From: PALSA-894 sp049698215
GTDB taxonomy: Bacteria > Pseudomonadota > Alphaproteobacteria > Rhizobiales > Xanthobacteraceae
Length of the DNA: 37,391 nucleotides
Direction: 5' to 3'
Assembly (NCBI GenBank): GCA_049698215.1
Contig: JBAVXH010000063.1
Coordinates: 1-37,391 of the forward strand
How positions within the stretch are numbered: position 1 is the first letter of the stretch; the number at the start of each line of letters is the position of its first letter. Both the position numbers and the translations under genes were made by a program. Below are positions 23,445 through 31,513 of this stretch, piece by piece. The notes under the pieces are model-generated. The model was given only the letters and a program-made list of their open reading frames with translations. It was not told where the DNA came from and made no database searches.

Positions 23445-24263
23445 ATGAACCTGACTTCCGAACAGCTCCGCCAATTCGACGAGGAAGGCTACTGTTTCTT
23501 CCCTAACTGTTTCGGCGAGGAAGAGATCGCGCTGATGCGCTCCGGCGCGGACGAGATCCTTAACCAGCAGCGTCCGGAGGTCTGGCGCGAGAAATCAGGC
23601 GCGCCGCGCACCGCCTTTGCGGCGCACAAATACAATGAGGTGTTCCGCCTGCTGGCGTACCATCCGCGCCTGGTCGAACCGCTGCAGCAGGTGTTCGGCG
23701 AGAGCGTCTACGTCCACCAGTTCAAGCTCAACGCCAAGGCAGCGTTCGAGGGCGATGTGTGGCAATGGCATCAGGACTACGGCACCTGGGCACGCGATGA
23801 CGGCATGCCCGAGCCGCGCGCCATGAACATCGCGGTGTTCCTGGACGAGGTCTATCCCTTCAACGGCGCGCTGATGCTGGTCCCGCGCAGCCACAAGCAG
23901 GGCACGCTCGCGGCCGGCCATGATCTCGAAACCACCTCATACCCGCTCTGGACGCTCGACCAGGATGTCGTGACCCGGCTCTGCCACGAGGCTGAGCGGC
24001 CGGGCGAGCCCGGCATCGTGGCGCCGACCGGCAAGCCGGGCTCGGTGCTGATGTTTCACGGCAATCTGGTGCACGCCTCGGCGCCGAACATCACCCCCTA
24101 CCCGCGCAAGATCATCTATCTGACGCTGTGCGCGGTCTCGAACCACATCACCAAGTTAAACCGGCCGGAATTCATCGCGCATCGCGACTTCGCGCCGATC
24201 GTGCCGGTGAACGACAATGCCCTGATCGAGTACGCCCGCGCGCACCGCATCGCGGCGGAATAG
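23445..24263 (+). CDS. Phytanoyl-CoA dioxygenase (PhyH/EctD-like) family oxygenase
   Basis: 272 aa. Fe(II)/2-oxoglutarate site: His109 and Asp111 in WQWHQDYGTW and distal His210 in MFHGNLVHAS, with Arg221 as the likely 2-oxoglutarate carboxylate anchor. The overall pattern (FDEEGYCFFPNCF, FLDEVYPFNGALMLVPRSHKQG) matches ectoine hydroxylase/PhyH-type small-molecule hydroxylases. No ectoine genes are nearby, so the substrate is open. AGGAG precedes the ATG. It is probably controlled by the GntR gene upstream, and a terminator follows at 24283-24316, separating it from the GST gene. Confidence 0.9.
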   Translation: MNLTSEQLRQFDEEGYCFFPNCFGEEEIALMRSGADEILNQQRPEVWREKSGAPRTAFAAHKYNEVFRLLAYHPRLVEPLQQVFGESVYVHQFKLNAKAAFEGDVWQWHQDYGTWARDDGMPEPRAMNIAVFLDEVYPFNGALMLVPRSHKQGTLAAGHDLETTSYPLWTLDQDVVTRLCHEAERPGEPGIVAPTGKPGSVLMFHGNLVHASAPNITPYPRKIIYLTLCAVSNHITKLNRPEFIAHRDFAPIVPVNDNALIEYARAHRIAAE

Positions 24264-24282
24264 CTTTCGCTTCCACGGCTGC

Positions 24283-24316
24283 GCCGGAGCCGGAAACCGC
24301 TCCGGCGTCGTCTTTT
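24283..24316 (+). terminator. Intrinsic terminator after the PhyH gene
   Basis: Stem GCCGGAG-(C)-CGG / CCG-CTCCGGC with loop AAA (24283-24306) is followed by GTCGTC and TTTTT at 24312-24316. Confidence 0.75.
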
Positions 24317-24426
24317 TACGGGCAACTTGTGCTATTCTGATCGCGCGTTGCAGACCGAGCTTGCAATGGTGGCGCTTGAAGACTTTATGCTCGGCAAGCG
24401 CGCCGGCGCGAACAGCGGCGAAAGCG

Positions 24427-25059
24427 ATGTACACGCTTTATTCGATGCAGCGGTCGGGGAACTGCTACAAGGCGCGGCTCGCACTCGCGCAGCTGAACAT
24501 TCCCTACGACATCGTCGACATCGACATTCTTAAAGGCGACGCACGCACGCCGGATTTCCTCGCGATGAATCCGAGCGGCCGCGTGCCGGTGCTCGAGGTC
24601 GCGCCGGGACGTCACATCTCCGAATCCAACGCCATCCTGTGGTACATCGCGGGCGGCTCGCCGCTTGCGCCCGAGGATCGCATCGACCGCACGACGGCGT
24701 TGCAGTGGATGTTCTTTGAGCAGAACAGCCTCGAGCCGTATCTCGGCGCGGCGTTCTTCTGGCTCACGCTGGTCAAGGGCGGGCGCGAGCTGCAAGTGCA
24801 TGCGCTCGAGGACTGGATGGAAAAGGGCTACCAGGCCTTCGGCGTGATGGAGAAGCACCTCGCGATCAACGACTTCTTCGCGGCCGGCCATTACACCATC
24901 GCGGACATCGCGCTCTACGGCTACACCCATGTCGCGCACGAGTGCGACTTCGAGCTCGACCAATTCCCCGCGATTCGCGCCTGGCTCAACCGCGTCGTCG
25001 ATCAGCGCGGCCACGTGCCAATGGACTGGCATCCGGGTGAGGCCGCCGCAGCGCAGTAG
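24427..25059 (+). CDS. Glutathione S-transferase family protein
   Basis: 210 aa from the ATG at 24427. The N-terminal thioredoxin-like domain starts MYTLYSMQRSGNCYKARLAL, and GRVPVLEV with the SESNAILWYIA glutathione-binding element follows. The C-terminal helical domain contains FFAAGHYTIADIALYGYTHVAHE, the GST N-capping/hydrophobic-staple region. It is probably a cytosolic glutathione transferase or lyase. The ribosome site is weak, so a start further upstream is possible, but this start gives the canonical length. A terminator upstream suggests its own promoter. Confidence 0.88.
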   Translation: MYTLYSMQRSGNCYKARLALAQLNIPYDIVDIDILKGDARTPDFLAMNPSGRVPVLEVAPGRHISESNAILWYIAGGSPLAPEDRIDRTTALQWMFFEQNSLEPYLGAAFFWLTLVKGGRELQVHALEDWMEKGYQAFGVMEKHLAINDFFAAGHYTIADIALYGYTHVAHECDFELDQFPAIRAWLNRVVDQRGHVPMDWHPGEAAAAQ

Positions 25060-25404
25060 TGCTTCGCCGAATTGAGAATCGTTTGCATCAAATCCTGTTT
25101 GCACGAGTCCGATGTCGTAGCGTCACTCGTATCGACGCGTGCACCCTGAGGTAGCTTACAATCATCGCGGGTGATTGCGATTCACGCATGGCCGCCGCGC
25201 TTTTTCACTACGAAAGTCGACCGCACCTTACGTTGCATTCTCGAATTTTCCGTGTTCTACTTTTGGCTGTTCGAGCGTAATCGTCCTGCAAAAAAGACGG
25301 CGCCCACACATCTCCACGTGCCGTGATCGCCGTCGTCCTGCCTTTGCGATCCAACCGCGGGAGCTGCTTCTCCCAATCACGACGAACAAGCATCGGGGAG
25401 CACC
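25060..25404. other. 345-bp intergenic region upstream of the multicopper oxidase
   Basis: No gene is supported here. It is more AT-rich than the surroundings. It has a direct repeat GTTTGCA at 25081-25087 and 25097-25103 (16-bp period), preceded by TTGAGAATC, which might be a regulator site, and a GGGGAG ribosome site before the ATG at 25405. No convincing -35/-10 pair could be fixed. Confidence 0.4.
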
Positions 25405-27708
25405 ATGTACATTTCCAAAAAGGCATCGCCTGTACGTCAGCGCGAAGCGGAGAGGGCACGCGAGAATCGCGCCGAGATCGTCAAGGCGCTCTCGCATGGG
25501 CAGATCACCAAGCGTGATCTGTTCAAGTGGGGCATCTACACGACGACGGGTGCGCTGGCGCTGAAGAATGGGCTAAGCCCGTTCGCGCGCAGCGCGTTTG
25601 CGGATGTTCCGACCGGAGTTCCGCGCAGCCCGCTCGGCACCGCGACCAAGTTCAGCGTGGAGATGCCGCGGCTCGCACTGCAGATCCCCTACACGCTGAC
25701 GAAGAATCAGGCGACCGGCAACGCGGTGTGGCCGGCTGCGCTTGGCGAGCGCGACTCCAAACGATTGTCCTGGCACACGGAATTCACCGACTTTAACGCC
25801 CAAAACCAAAATCCCCCCTATCCCAACAACAACAATCCGTTTCGCAATACGGTTTCGGGCCGCGGTCCGCTCGAGGGACGGCCGCCCGGTGAGGTGTTCG
25901 CGCATCAGCGCTGGGACGAGTTCTTCCCGCAGGTCGGCTACATCATGACACTCGGCCAGATCGCGGCGGGAACGAAATTCCATCCGAATTTCCCGGCGTT
26001 CCAGAATCCGAACAGCGTGTGGACCTACGGCCGTGGGCGCTTCGTGAACGGCACCCTGCCACCATTCCTGATCAAGGGCCGCTACGGCCAGCCGATCCTG
26101 ACCCGCATCTATAACGGCCTGCCGCTCGACCGCACCCAGAACGAAGGCTTCGGCCGCAACGAGAGCCAGCTGCATCACCACAACGCCCACAACGGCGCGG
26201 AGTCGGACGGGGCCGCCAACGTGCACCACTTCCCCGGCACGTTCTACGATTACCGCTGGAGCACGACGCTCGCCCGCCGCGACAAGATCAATATCTACGC
26301 GACCGATAACCGCGCCTCGGGCCCGGACGGCAACGGCGGCCGCATCAACGTGAAAGGCGACTTCCGCGAGCTCCAAGGCACGCTGTGGGCACACGACCAC
26401 CGCTTCTTCTTCACCGCCGAAAATGTCTACAAAGGCAATCTCGGCATGGTGAACTATTACTCGGGGCCGGACCGCGGCAACGAGGCGCTGGCCGACGGCG
26501 TCAATAAGCGCCTGCCGAGCGGCAGTCGGCTCGACTACGGCAATGTCGACTTCGACGTGAACCTGATCATGTCGGATGCAGCGTTCCGCCAGAACGGGCA
26601 ATTGTTCTTCGACACGTTCACGACCGACGGCTTCCTCGGCGACGTTCCGCTCGTCAACTTTGCCTACGCGCCGTACATGAACGTGCTGCCGCGCAAGTAT
26701 CGCTTCCGCATCCTCAACGCGTGCATGTCGCGGTTCTTCCAGTTCTGCATCTCGAGCCCGAGCAACCAGAAGATAAACTTCCAGTTCATCGCGAACGACG
26801 GTAACTTCGTCGTCCACCCGATCACGCTGAACACGCTGGACCACCAGGGCATCGCGGAGCGCTACGACATCGTCGTCGATTTCTCCACCTTCCCGGTCGG
26901 CTCGCGGCTCAAGCTCGTCAACCTGCTTGAGATGCGCGACGACGGGCGCGGCCCGACAGACACGCTCTCGCTCGGCGAGGCGCTGCAGGGCGACGACAAC
27001 GATCCGATGATCGGGCCGGTGCTGGAGTTCCGCGTCGCCTCGTCGGTGCCGAGCGTCGATCAGCCCGGCGCCACCAATTTTGCGACCACGCCCGACATCA
27101 GCGTGGTGCCGGATCCGCTCACCGAGCAGATTCCGATCGTGGCGCCGGTGCGCACGCGCCTCGTCGAGTTCGGCCGCTCGGGCAACGGCGACTCGCGCCA
27201 GCCGAACGGCCAGTGCATCCCGGACTGCCCGGAGAACATGCCGTTCCCGTGGACCATCAAGGTCAACGGCCAGGAGGCGCATTCGATGAATGCGAACCGC
27301 ATCTCGCTCTTGGTCCCGAAACCGGGCGAGATCGAGCATTGGACCTACGTCAACGGCGGCGGCGGCTGGGATCACCCAATCCACCTCCACTTCGAGGAGG
27401 GGGTGACGATGAACCGCGGCGGCCAGCCGATCCCCAACACCGAACTGCTGGTCCGCAAGGACGTCTGGCGGCTGCGCGCCTCGGGCAGCGTCACGTTCCA
27501 GATACAGTTCGGTGAATACGGCGGCTCCTACGTGAACCACTGCCACAACACGGTGCACGAAGACTTCGCGATGCTGATGCGCATCCAACTCCTCACTGGA
27601 GTGACGGGCTCACCGCAAACCGCGGTAACGCCGACGCCCAATCCCTCGCCCGACGGGGTGACCTTCACCAATCCCGAAATCCTCCCCGAAGGGGACCCGC
27701 GAACCTGA
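25405..27708 (+). CDS. Large multicopper oxidase
   Basis: 767 aa. All four copper-binding segments are present: HHHNAHNG (residues 257-264), WAHDHR (329-333), HPIHLH (657-662) and HCHNTVHEDFAM (712-723). In the last, Cys713 is the type 1 ligand, His718 the second and Met723 the axial ligand, as in CotA/CueO. The N-terminus has a ~35-residue charged extension, then ITKRDLFKWG and a hydrophobic stretch ending ARSAFA, a Tat-like leader with Lys-Arg instead of Arg-Arg. It likely oxidises phenolic, metal or bilirubin-like substrates in the periplasm with O2; the substrate is not assignable. Two exported proteins follow in what looks like an operon. Confidence 0.9.
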   Translation: MYISKKASPVRQREAERARENRAEIVKALSHGQITKRDLFKWGIYTTTGALALKNGLSPFARSAFADVPTGVPRSPLGTATKFSVEMPRLALQIPYTLTKNQATGNAVWPAALGERDSKRLSWHTEFTDFNAQNQNPPYPNNNNPFRNTVSGRGPLEGRPPGEVFAHQRWDEFFPQVGYIMTLGQIAAGTKFHPNFPAFQNPNSVWTYGRGRFVNGTLPPFLIKGRYGQPILTRIYNGLPLDRTQNEGFGRNESQLHHHNAHNGAESDGAANVHHFPGTFYDYRWSTTLARRDKINIYATDNRASGPDGNGGRINVKGDFRELQGTLWAHDHRFFFTAENVYKGNLGMVNYYSGPDRGNEALADGVNKRLPSGSRLDYGNVDFDVNLIMSDAAFRQNGQLFFDTFTTDGFLGDVPLVNFAYAPYMNVLPRKYRFRILNACMSRFFQFCISSPSNQKINFQFIANDGNFVVHPITLNTLDHQGIAERYDIVVDFSTFPVGSRLKLVNLLEMRDDGRGPTDTLSLGEALQGDDNDPMIGPVLEFRVASSVPSVDQPGATNFATTPDISVVPDPLTEQIPIVAPVRTRLVEFGRSGNGDSRQPNGQCIPDCPENMPFPWTIKVNGQEAHSMNANRISLLVPKPGEIEHWTYVNGGGGWDHPIHLHFEEGVTMNRGGQPIPNTELLVRKDVWRLRASGSVTFQIQFGEYGGSYVNHCHNTVHEDFAMLMRIQLLTGVTGSPQTAVTPTPNPSPDGVTFTNPEILPEGDPRT

Positions 27709-27737
27709 TCGCGCGTTGACAACGGATGGAGCAAACA

Positions 27738-28049
27738 ATGAAACGCATCCTTCAGCTTTCGCTCACCTTTGCGGCGGCCACGTTTGCGAGCGTCACAGCG
27801 TGGGCGCAGACCTCGACCAGCACGTCATCGTCGGCGGGCGTCCTTTCCACATCCTCGACGACCACGACATCGACGGGCGTCAAGAAGAAGCCGTCCTCGG
27901 CGACGCCGGACATGATCAACGAAGCGATCCAGCGCTCGGAGGCGCGCGCCGCCAAGGAAGCGGCGACTGGAAAGCCGCAGCAGTGGGGCAGCGAGGAGCC
28001 GTTCACCTATAACGCGGCGGTGAAACGCTTCGACGCCAGCAAGCAATAG
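27738..28049 (+). CDS. Small secreted Ser/Thr-rich protein
   Basis: 103 aa from the ATG at 27738, which has GGAG 8 nt upstream. The signal peptide is MKRILQLSLTFAAATFASVTAWA. A low-complexity Ser/Thr linker (residues ~24-48) follows, then a short charged domain with INEAIQRSEARAAKEAATGKPQQWGSEEPF. No family is recognised. Its place 29 bp after the multicopper oxidase and 51 bp before the SCO-cytochrome gene suggests an accessory or anchoring role in the same export pathway; that is inference. Confidence 0.7.
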   Translation: MKRILQLSLTFAAATFASVTAWAQTSTSTSSSAGVLSTSSTTTTSTGVKKKPSSATPDMINEAIQRSEARAAKEAATGKPQQWGSEEPFTYNAAVKRFDASKQ

Positions 28050-28054
28050 GGCTC

Positions 28055-28084
28055 CCGGCGGCGCGTACGAACGCGCGCCGCCGG
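28055..28084. other. GC-rich hairpin between operon genes
   Basis: CCGGCGGCGCG / CGCGCCGCCGG forms an 11-bp perfect stem with an 8-nt loop just after the small secreted gene. There is no U-tract. It may be an mRNA stabiliser or partial terminator that lowers expression of the SCO-cytochrome gene. Confidence 0.45.
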
Positions 28085-28100
28085 CATTCGGGAGGCTTCC

Positions 28101-29063
28101 ATGCGATGGCTGCTGGCCGCACTCGCGGCGGCGATGATGCTTGCGCCGCTTTCCGGCGAAGCGCAGACGCGGCGCGGGCCGGACTTCCTGCCGAACCTTC
28201 CGGTGGTGGACCAGGACGGCCGGCAACTCCGATTCTACGACGATCTGATCAAGGACAAGATCGTCGTCATCATGTTCATCTACACGAACTGCACCGACAT
28301 CTGCCCGATCACGACTGCGCGCATGACCCAGATCGAAGACAAGCTTCGTGAAGACAAGCTTCGTGATGTGCGGGGCCGCGACATCTTCATCATCTCGATC
28401 ACGGTCGATCCGGTGAACGACACGCCGGAGAGGCTGAAGGCCTATTCGAAGGCCTTCAGCACCGGTCCCGACTGGACCTTCGTGACCGGAAAGCCAGAGG
28501 ACATCCGCGCGATCAACTACCGGCTCGGCGAACGCAGCAAGGTGCTGAGCGAGCACCGCAACGAGATCGTCCTCGGCAACGATATGACCGGCGAATGGCA
28601 ACGCGACAACGTGATGGGCGACCTCGCGCGCGTGACGACGTCGATCCGCGAGATGGATCCGAAATACCGCGATCAGGTTCGCCAGGTGCGCGCCAATCCG
28701 GGGATGAACACGGGTCTTCCGATGGGCGCGCAGCCCGGGCAGTCGATGTTCAAGAAGCTGTGCACCGGCTGCCACACCATTGGCGTCGGCGACAAAGTCG
28801 GGCCGGACTTGCGCGGCGTCACCGAGCGGCGGGAGCGCGCCTGGCTCATGCGTTACCTGCGCGATCCGCGCGGCATGACGAAGCGCGATCCGCTCGCCCG
28901 CGCGCTCGCCGAGAAATACCCGGTGGTGCCGATGCCCAACATGGCGCTGTCCGAGCAGGATGCCGAGGATCTCATCGGCTACCTGCAGGACGAGACTGCG
29001 AAGCTTGTCGAAGTCGTGCCTCCGGCGCGCACCGGGCATCACCAGCACGGTCACAAGCACTGA
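28101..29063 (+). CDS. SCO1/SenC-cytochrome c fusion protein
   Basis: 320 aa. A Sec signal peptide (residues 1-22) precedes a SCO1/SenC thioredoxin-fold domain (~28-185) with Cys64 and Cys68 (CTDIC) and a candidate third copper ligand His152. A class I cytochrome c domain (~210-300) follows, with haem motif CTGCH at 221-225 and an axial Met candidate in PVVPMPNMALS (Met278 or Met281). The C-terminus is His-rich (TGHHQHGHKH). SCO proteins deliver copper or reduce disulfides; the haem domain carries electrons. Next to a multicopper oxidase, it could load copper and/or exchange electrons with it. A 15-bp tandem duplication adds DKLRE at residues 80-89. Confidence 0.9.
   Translation: MRWLLAALAAAMMLAPLSGEAQTRRGPDFLPNLPVVDQDGRQLRFYDDLIKDKIVVIMFIYTNCTDICPITTARMTQIEDKLREDKLRDVRGRDIFIISITVDPVNDTPERLKAYSKAFSTGPDWTFVTGKPEDIRAINYRLGERSKVLSEHRNEIVLGNDMTGEWQRDNVMGDLARVTTSIREMDPKYRDQVRQVRANPGMNTGLPMGAQPGQSMFKKLCTGCHTIGVGDKVGPDLRGVTERRERAWLMRYLRDPRGMTKRDPLARALAEKYPVVPMPNMALSEQDAEDLIGYLQDETAKLVEVVPPARTGHHQHGHKH
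28335..28364 (+). repeat. 15-bp perfect tandem duplication inside the SCO domain
   Basis: GAAGACAAGCTTCGT occurs twice back to back, giving the in-frame peptide repeat EDKLR-EDKLR. It is confined to a helix after the CxxxC motif. Confidence 0.85.
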
Positions 29064-29072
29064 GGTGGCGGC

Positions 29073-29093
29073 GCCCCGCCGCGAGGGCGGGGC
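29073..29093. terminator. Hairpin between convergent SCO-cytochrome and Tyr-rich genes
   Basis: GCCCCGCC / GGCGGGGC, 8 bp, loop GCGAG, 10 bp after the SCO-cytochrome stop. No U-tract, so the terminator function is inferred from position. Confidence 0.45.
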
Positions 29094-29104
29094 ACCCTTG
29101 GCGG

Positions 29105-29377
29105 TCACCAGAAGCGGCGGTGGCCGTAGAAGCCATAGCGGTACGGCCGGCCGTAGAAGCCGTAGTGCCGGCGGGGTCCCCAATAAGGACGGGCGTAGTA
29201 CCCATAGTAATTGAGACGCCACCAGCAGCGATACGGACCGCAAACCCAGCGCACATTTTCGGTTTGCTGCACGGCTTCAGTCGCGGACTTCAGTGCGTCG
29301 AGCGGCATGGCCGAGGCGCTGCCAAGGCCAAGTGTTCCGGCCACGACGATAGCGGAAGCGATTGCACGAATGCTCAT
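29105..29377 (-). CDS. Small secreted Tyr/Gly/Arg-rich protein
   Basis: 90 aa. Signal peptide MSIRAIASAIVVAGTLGLGSASA, then a short helix and VRWVCGPYRCWWRLN, a two-Cys aromatic motif. The tail is repeats of YGFYGRPYR/HYGFYG. Proteins with a CGPxRCWW-like motif followed by Tyr/Gly repeats are common small exported proteins in Bradyrhizobium-like genomes, as I recall; their function is unknown, perhaps cell-surface or metal binding. GAGGAGAG precedes the ATG. It runs in the same direction as the tctC cluster upstream. Confidence 0.75.
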   Translation of the reverse strand: MSIRAIASAIVVAGTLGLGSASAMPLDALKSATEAVQQTENVRWVCGPYRCWWRLNYYGYYARPYWGPRRHYGFYGRPYRYGFYGHRRFW

Positions 29378-29481
29378 ATCACTCTCCTCATTGGCCCCAT
29401 GCGGAGAGGATCGCTCACGCGGCGTGTCTACAATCTGAAACGTCCTGTTAGCGCGCGTTCAGGAACGTGACGGGATTGTGG

Positions 29482-30441
29482 TCATTCCGCCGCCTTGATG
29501 CCGGCGTCGCGGATCACCTTGGCCCATTGCGGCGTCTCGGCCGCGATCACGGCCGCAAACTCGGCCGGCGTGTTGCCGATCACCTCGATGCCAAGCTCGT
29601 CGAAGCGCTTGCGCACGTCGGGGAGCGCGAGGATGCGCACGCTCTCGCGATGCAGCTTGTCGATAATGTCCGCCGGCGTGCCGGCAGGCGCCATCAGGCC
29701 GAACCAGGCGGACGAATCGAACCCGGGAAAACCCGCCTCGATCATGGTCGGCAGCTCCGGCACCGAGCCGTAACGTCGGGCCGAGGTGACGGCGAGCGGG
29801 CGCAGCCTGCCATCACGTACCAGCGGCAGGATCGCCGAGATGTTGCCGAACGCCATCGTCAATCGCCCAGCGACCAGGTCGGGCATCACGGCCGCAATGC
29901 CACGGTACGGCACGTGCTGGATGTCGATGCCCGCCATCGTCTTGAACAGCTCGCCGGCGAGATGCTGCGAGGTGCCGGGACCGGCGGACCCGAAGGTGAG
30001 CTTGCCGGGATTGGCCCGCGCGTAGGCGACGAGCTCCTGCACGCTGCGTGCCGGCATGTCGGGATGCACGGCGAGGATGTTCGGCGTGTAGACTGCCTGT
30101 GTGATCGGCGCCAAGTCCTTCACCGGATCGAACGGAAGCTTCTGGTAAAGACTCGGGTTGGTCACGATCGTGGCCGAAGCCGCGGCGAGCAGCGTGTAAC
30201 CGTCGGGCGCGGATTTCGCGACGCGGTCGGTCGCAAGATTGCCGGCCGCGCCCGTGACGTTCTCGACGATCACGGGCTTTCCCCAGGCCTCGCTGAAACG
30301 ATCGCCGATCAGCCGCGCCGTGATGTCGGCCGGCCCGCCCGGCGCGAAGCCGACCAGAATGCGGATCGGCTTGTCGGGGTAGGTTTGCGCGAGGACTGGC
30401 GACGCGACCGTCAGCAGCGCAGCCGCAACCGCAATCCTCAT
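29482..30441 (-). CDS. Bug/TctC-type substrate-binding protein with repeat-borne start
   Basis: 319 aa from the ATG at 30441, which begins the signal peptide MRIAVAAALLTVASPVLAQ. Family motifs: YPDKPIRILVGFAPGGPAD, APDGYTLL, HVPYRG and ELPTMIEAGFPGF. The frame is open upstream to 30555, but that part is repeat DNA. The start codon lies inside the left end of the palindromic repeat at 30436-30523, and no ribosome site is visible. It is the last of four tandem Bug genes. It binds an unknown carboxylate-like ligand in the periplasm. Confidence 0.85.
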   Translation of the reverse strand: MRIAVAAALLTVASPVLAQTYPDKPIRILVGFAPGGPADITARLIGDRFSEAWGKPVIVENVTGAAGNLATDRVAKSAPDGYTLLAAASATIVTNPSLYQKLPFDPVKDLAPITQAVYTPNILAVHPDMPARSVQELVAYARANPGKLTFGSAGPGTSQHLAGELFKTMAGIDIQHVPYRGIAAVMPDLVAGRLTMAFGNISAILPLVRDGRLRPLAVTSARRYGSVPELPTMIEAGFPGFDSSAWFGLMAPAGTPADIIDKLHRESVRILALPDVRKRFDELGIEVIGNTPAEFAAVIAAETPQWAKVIRDAGIKAAE

Positions 30442-30523
30442 GCTGAGGAGCGCGCGTCTCGAAGCATGGCGGCGCGTGCCATCCTTCGAGACGCCTGCCT
30501 CCGGCAGGCTCCTCGGGATGAGG
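30436..30523. repeat. Interspersed palindromic repeat, 88 bp, copy 1
   Basis: Outer arms CCTCATGCTGAGGAGC (30436-30451) and GCTCCTCGGGATGAGG (30508-30523). Inner arms CGTCTCGAAGCATGGC (30455-30470) and GCCATCCTTCGAGACG (30478-30493), 15 of 16 paired. It fills the gap between two tctC genes and supplies the start codon of the downstream one. Confidence 0.85.
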
Positions 30524-30529
30524 TCCGCA

Positions 30530-31495
30530 TCATTCCCCCGCCTTGATCCCGGCATCCTTGATCACCTTCGCCCATTTGGCGGTGTCGTTGCGAATGATAT
30601 TGGCGAACGCGTCCGGAGGATCGGCGACCACGTCGAGGCCGATCTTTCCGAAGCTTTCCACCATGTGCGGATGCTGCACGATCTTCACCGCTTCCTGATG
30701 CAGCTTGGCGATGATTGGCGCAGGCGTTCCGGCGGGCGCGAGCAGCCCGAACCATGACGTGGCCTCGAACCCGGGCACGCCGGCTTCGTTCATGGTCGGA
30801 AGTTCCGGAATGTTGGGCGAGCGCTGCAGCGCCGTGATCGCCAGTCCGCGCAGCTTGCCCTCGCGCACGCTCGGCAGAATCGCGCCGGCGTTTTGCAGCG
30901 TCATGGTGATGCGCCCGCCGATCACGTCGATGAAGTTTGCGCCCCGGTACGGCACATGCACGATGTCGAGGCCGAGCTGGCTCTTGAACACCTCGCCCGC
31001 GATGTGCTGCGGCGTGCCCGCGCCCGGACTTGCAAACGAGAGCTTGCCGGGCTGCGCCTTGGCGAGCGCGATCAGCTCAGCGACGCTTTTCGCCGGCACG
31101 TCGTTGTTGACTGCCAGGATGCTCGGCGACACGAGGAGACGCGCGATCGGTGCGAGGTCACGCGCCGGGTCGAAGGCCGGATTGGGCTGGAGCGAGGGAT
31201 TGATCGTCATCGCGCCGTTCGCGCCCCAGTAGAGCGTGTAGCCGTCGGGTGTGGATCGCGCCACGCGCTCGGCCCCGACGCTGCCGCCGGCGCCGGGAAT
31301 GTTCTCGACCGTCACGGGCACATTCCAGGCCTCGGTCAGCTTCTGCGCAAACATGCGCGCGCTGATGTCGGTCGCGCTGCCCGGCGTGAAGCCGACGATC
31401 ATGCGGATCGCGCGATCCGGATAGGTCTGCGCGCTGGCGCGACCCGCAGCGAACAACGACAGTGCGATCAGGAGTGTGCGAAAGAGTGCCTGCAT
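30530..31495 (-). CDS. Bug/TctC-type substrate-binding protein
   Basis: 321 aa. Signal peptide to ~residue 23 (GRASAQ), then YPDRAIRMIVGFTPGSATD; note GFTPGSATD rather than the usual PGGPAD, so the ligand loop differs. TPDGYTLY, HVPYRG and ELPTMNEAGVPGF are present. A good ribosome site GGGAGG lies before the ATG. It is flanked by repeat copies on both sides. No membrane subunits in the window. Confidence 0.9.
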   Translation of the reverse strand: MQALFRTLLIALSLFAAGRASAQTYPDRAIRMIVGFTPGSATDISARMFAQKLTEAWNVPVTVENIPGAGGSVGAERVARSTPDGYTLYWGANGAMTINPSLQPNPAFDPARDLAPIARLLVSPSILAVNNDVPAKSVAELIALAKAQPGKLSFASPGAGTPQHIAGEVFKSQLGLDIVHVPYRGANFIDVIGGRITMTLQNAGAILPSVREGKLRGLAITALQRSPNIPELPTMNEAGVPGFEATSWFGLLAPAGTPAPIIAKLHQEAVKIVQHPHMVESFGKIGLDVVADPPDAFANIIRNDTAKWAKVIKDAGIKAGE

Positions 31496-31513
31496 TGTCG
31501 CCTCCCTGCTCTG

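Noticed and set aside
25573..27588. A 671-codon open frame on the minus strand
   Set aside because: It lies entirely antisense to the multicopper oxidase, whose copper motifs are intact. Long antisense frames arise from GC-rich codon use. The translation is Arg/Val/Glu-biased with no family motif.
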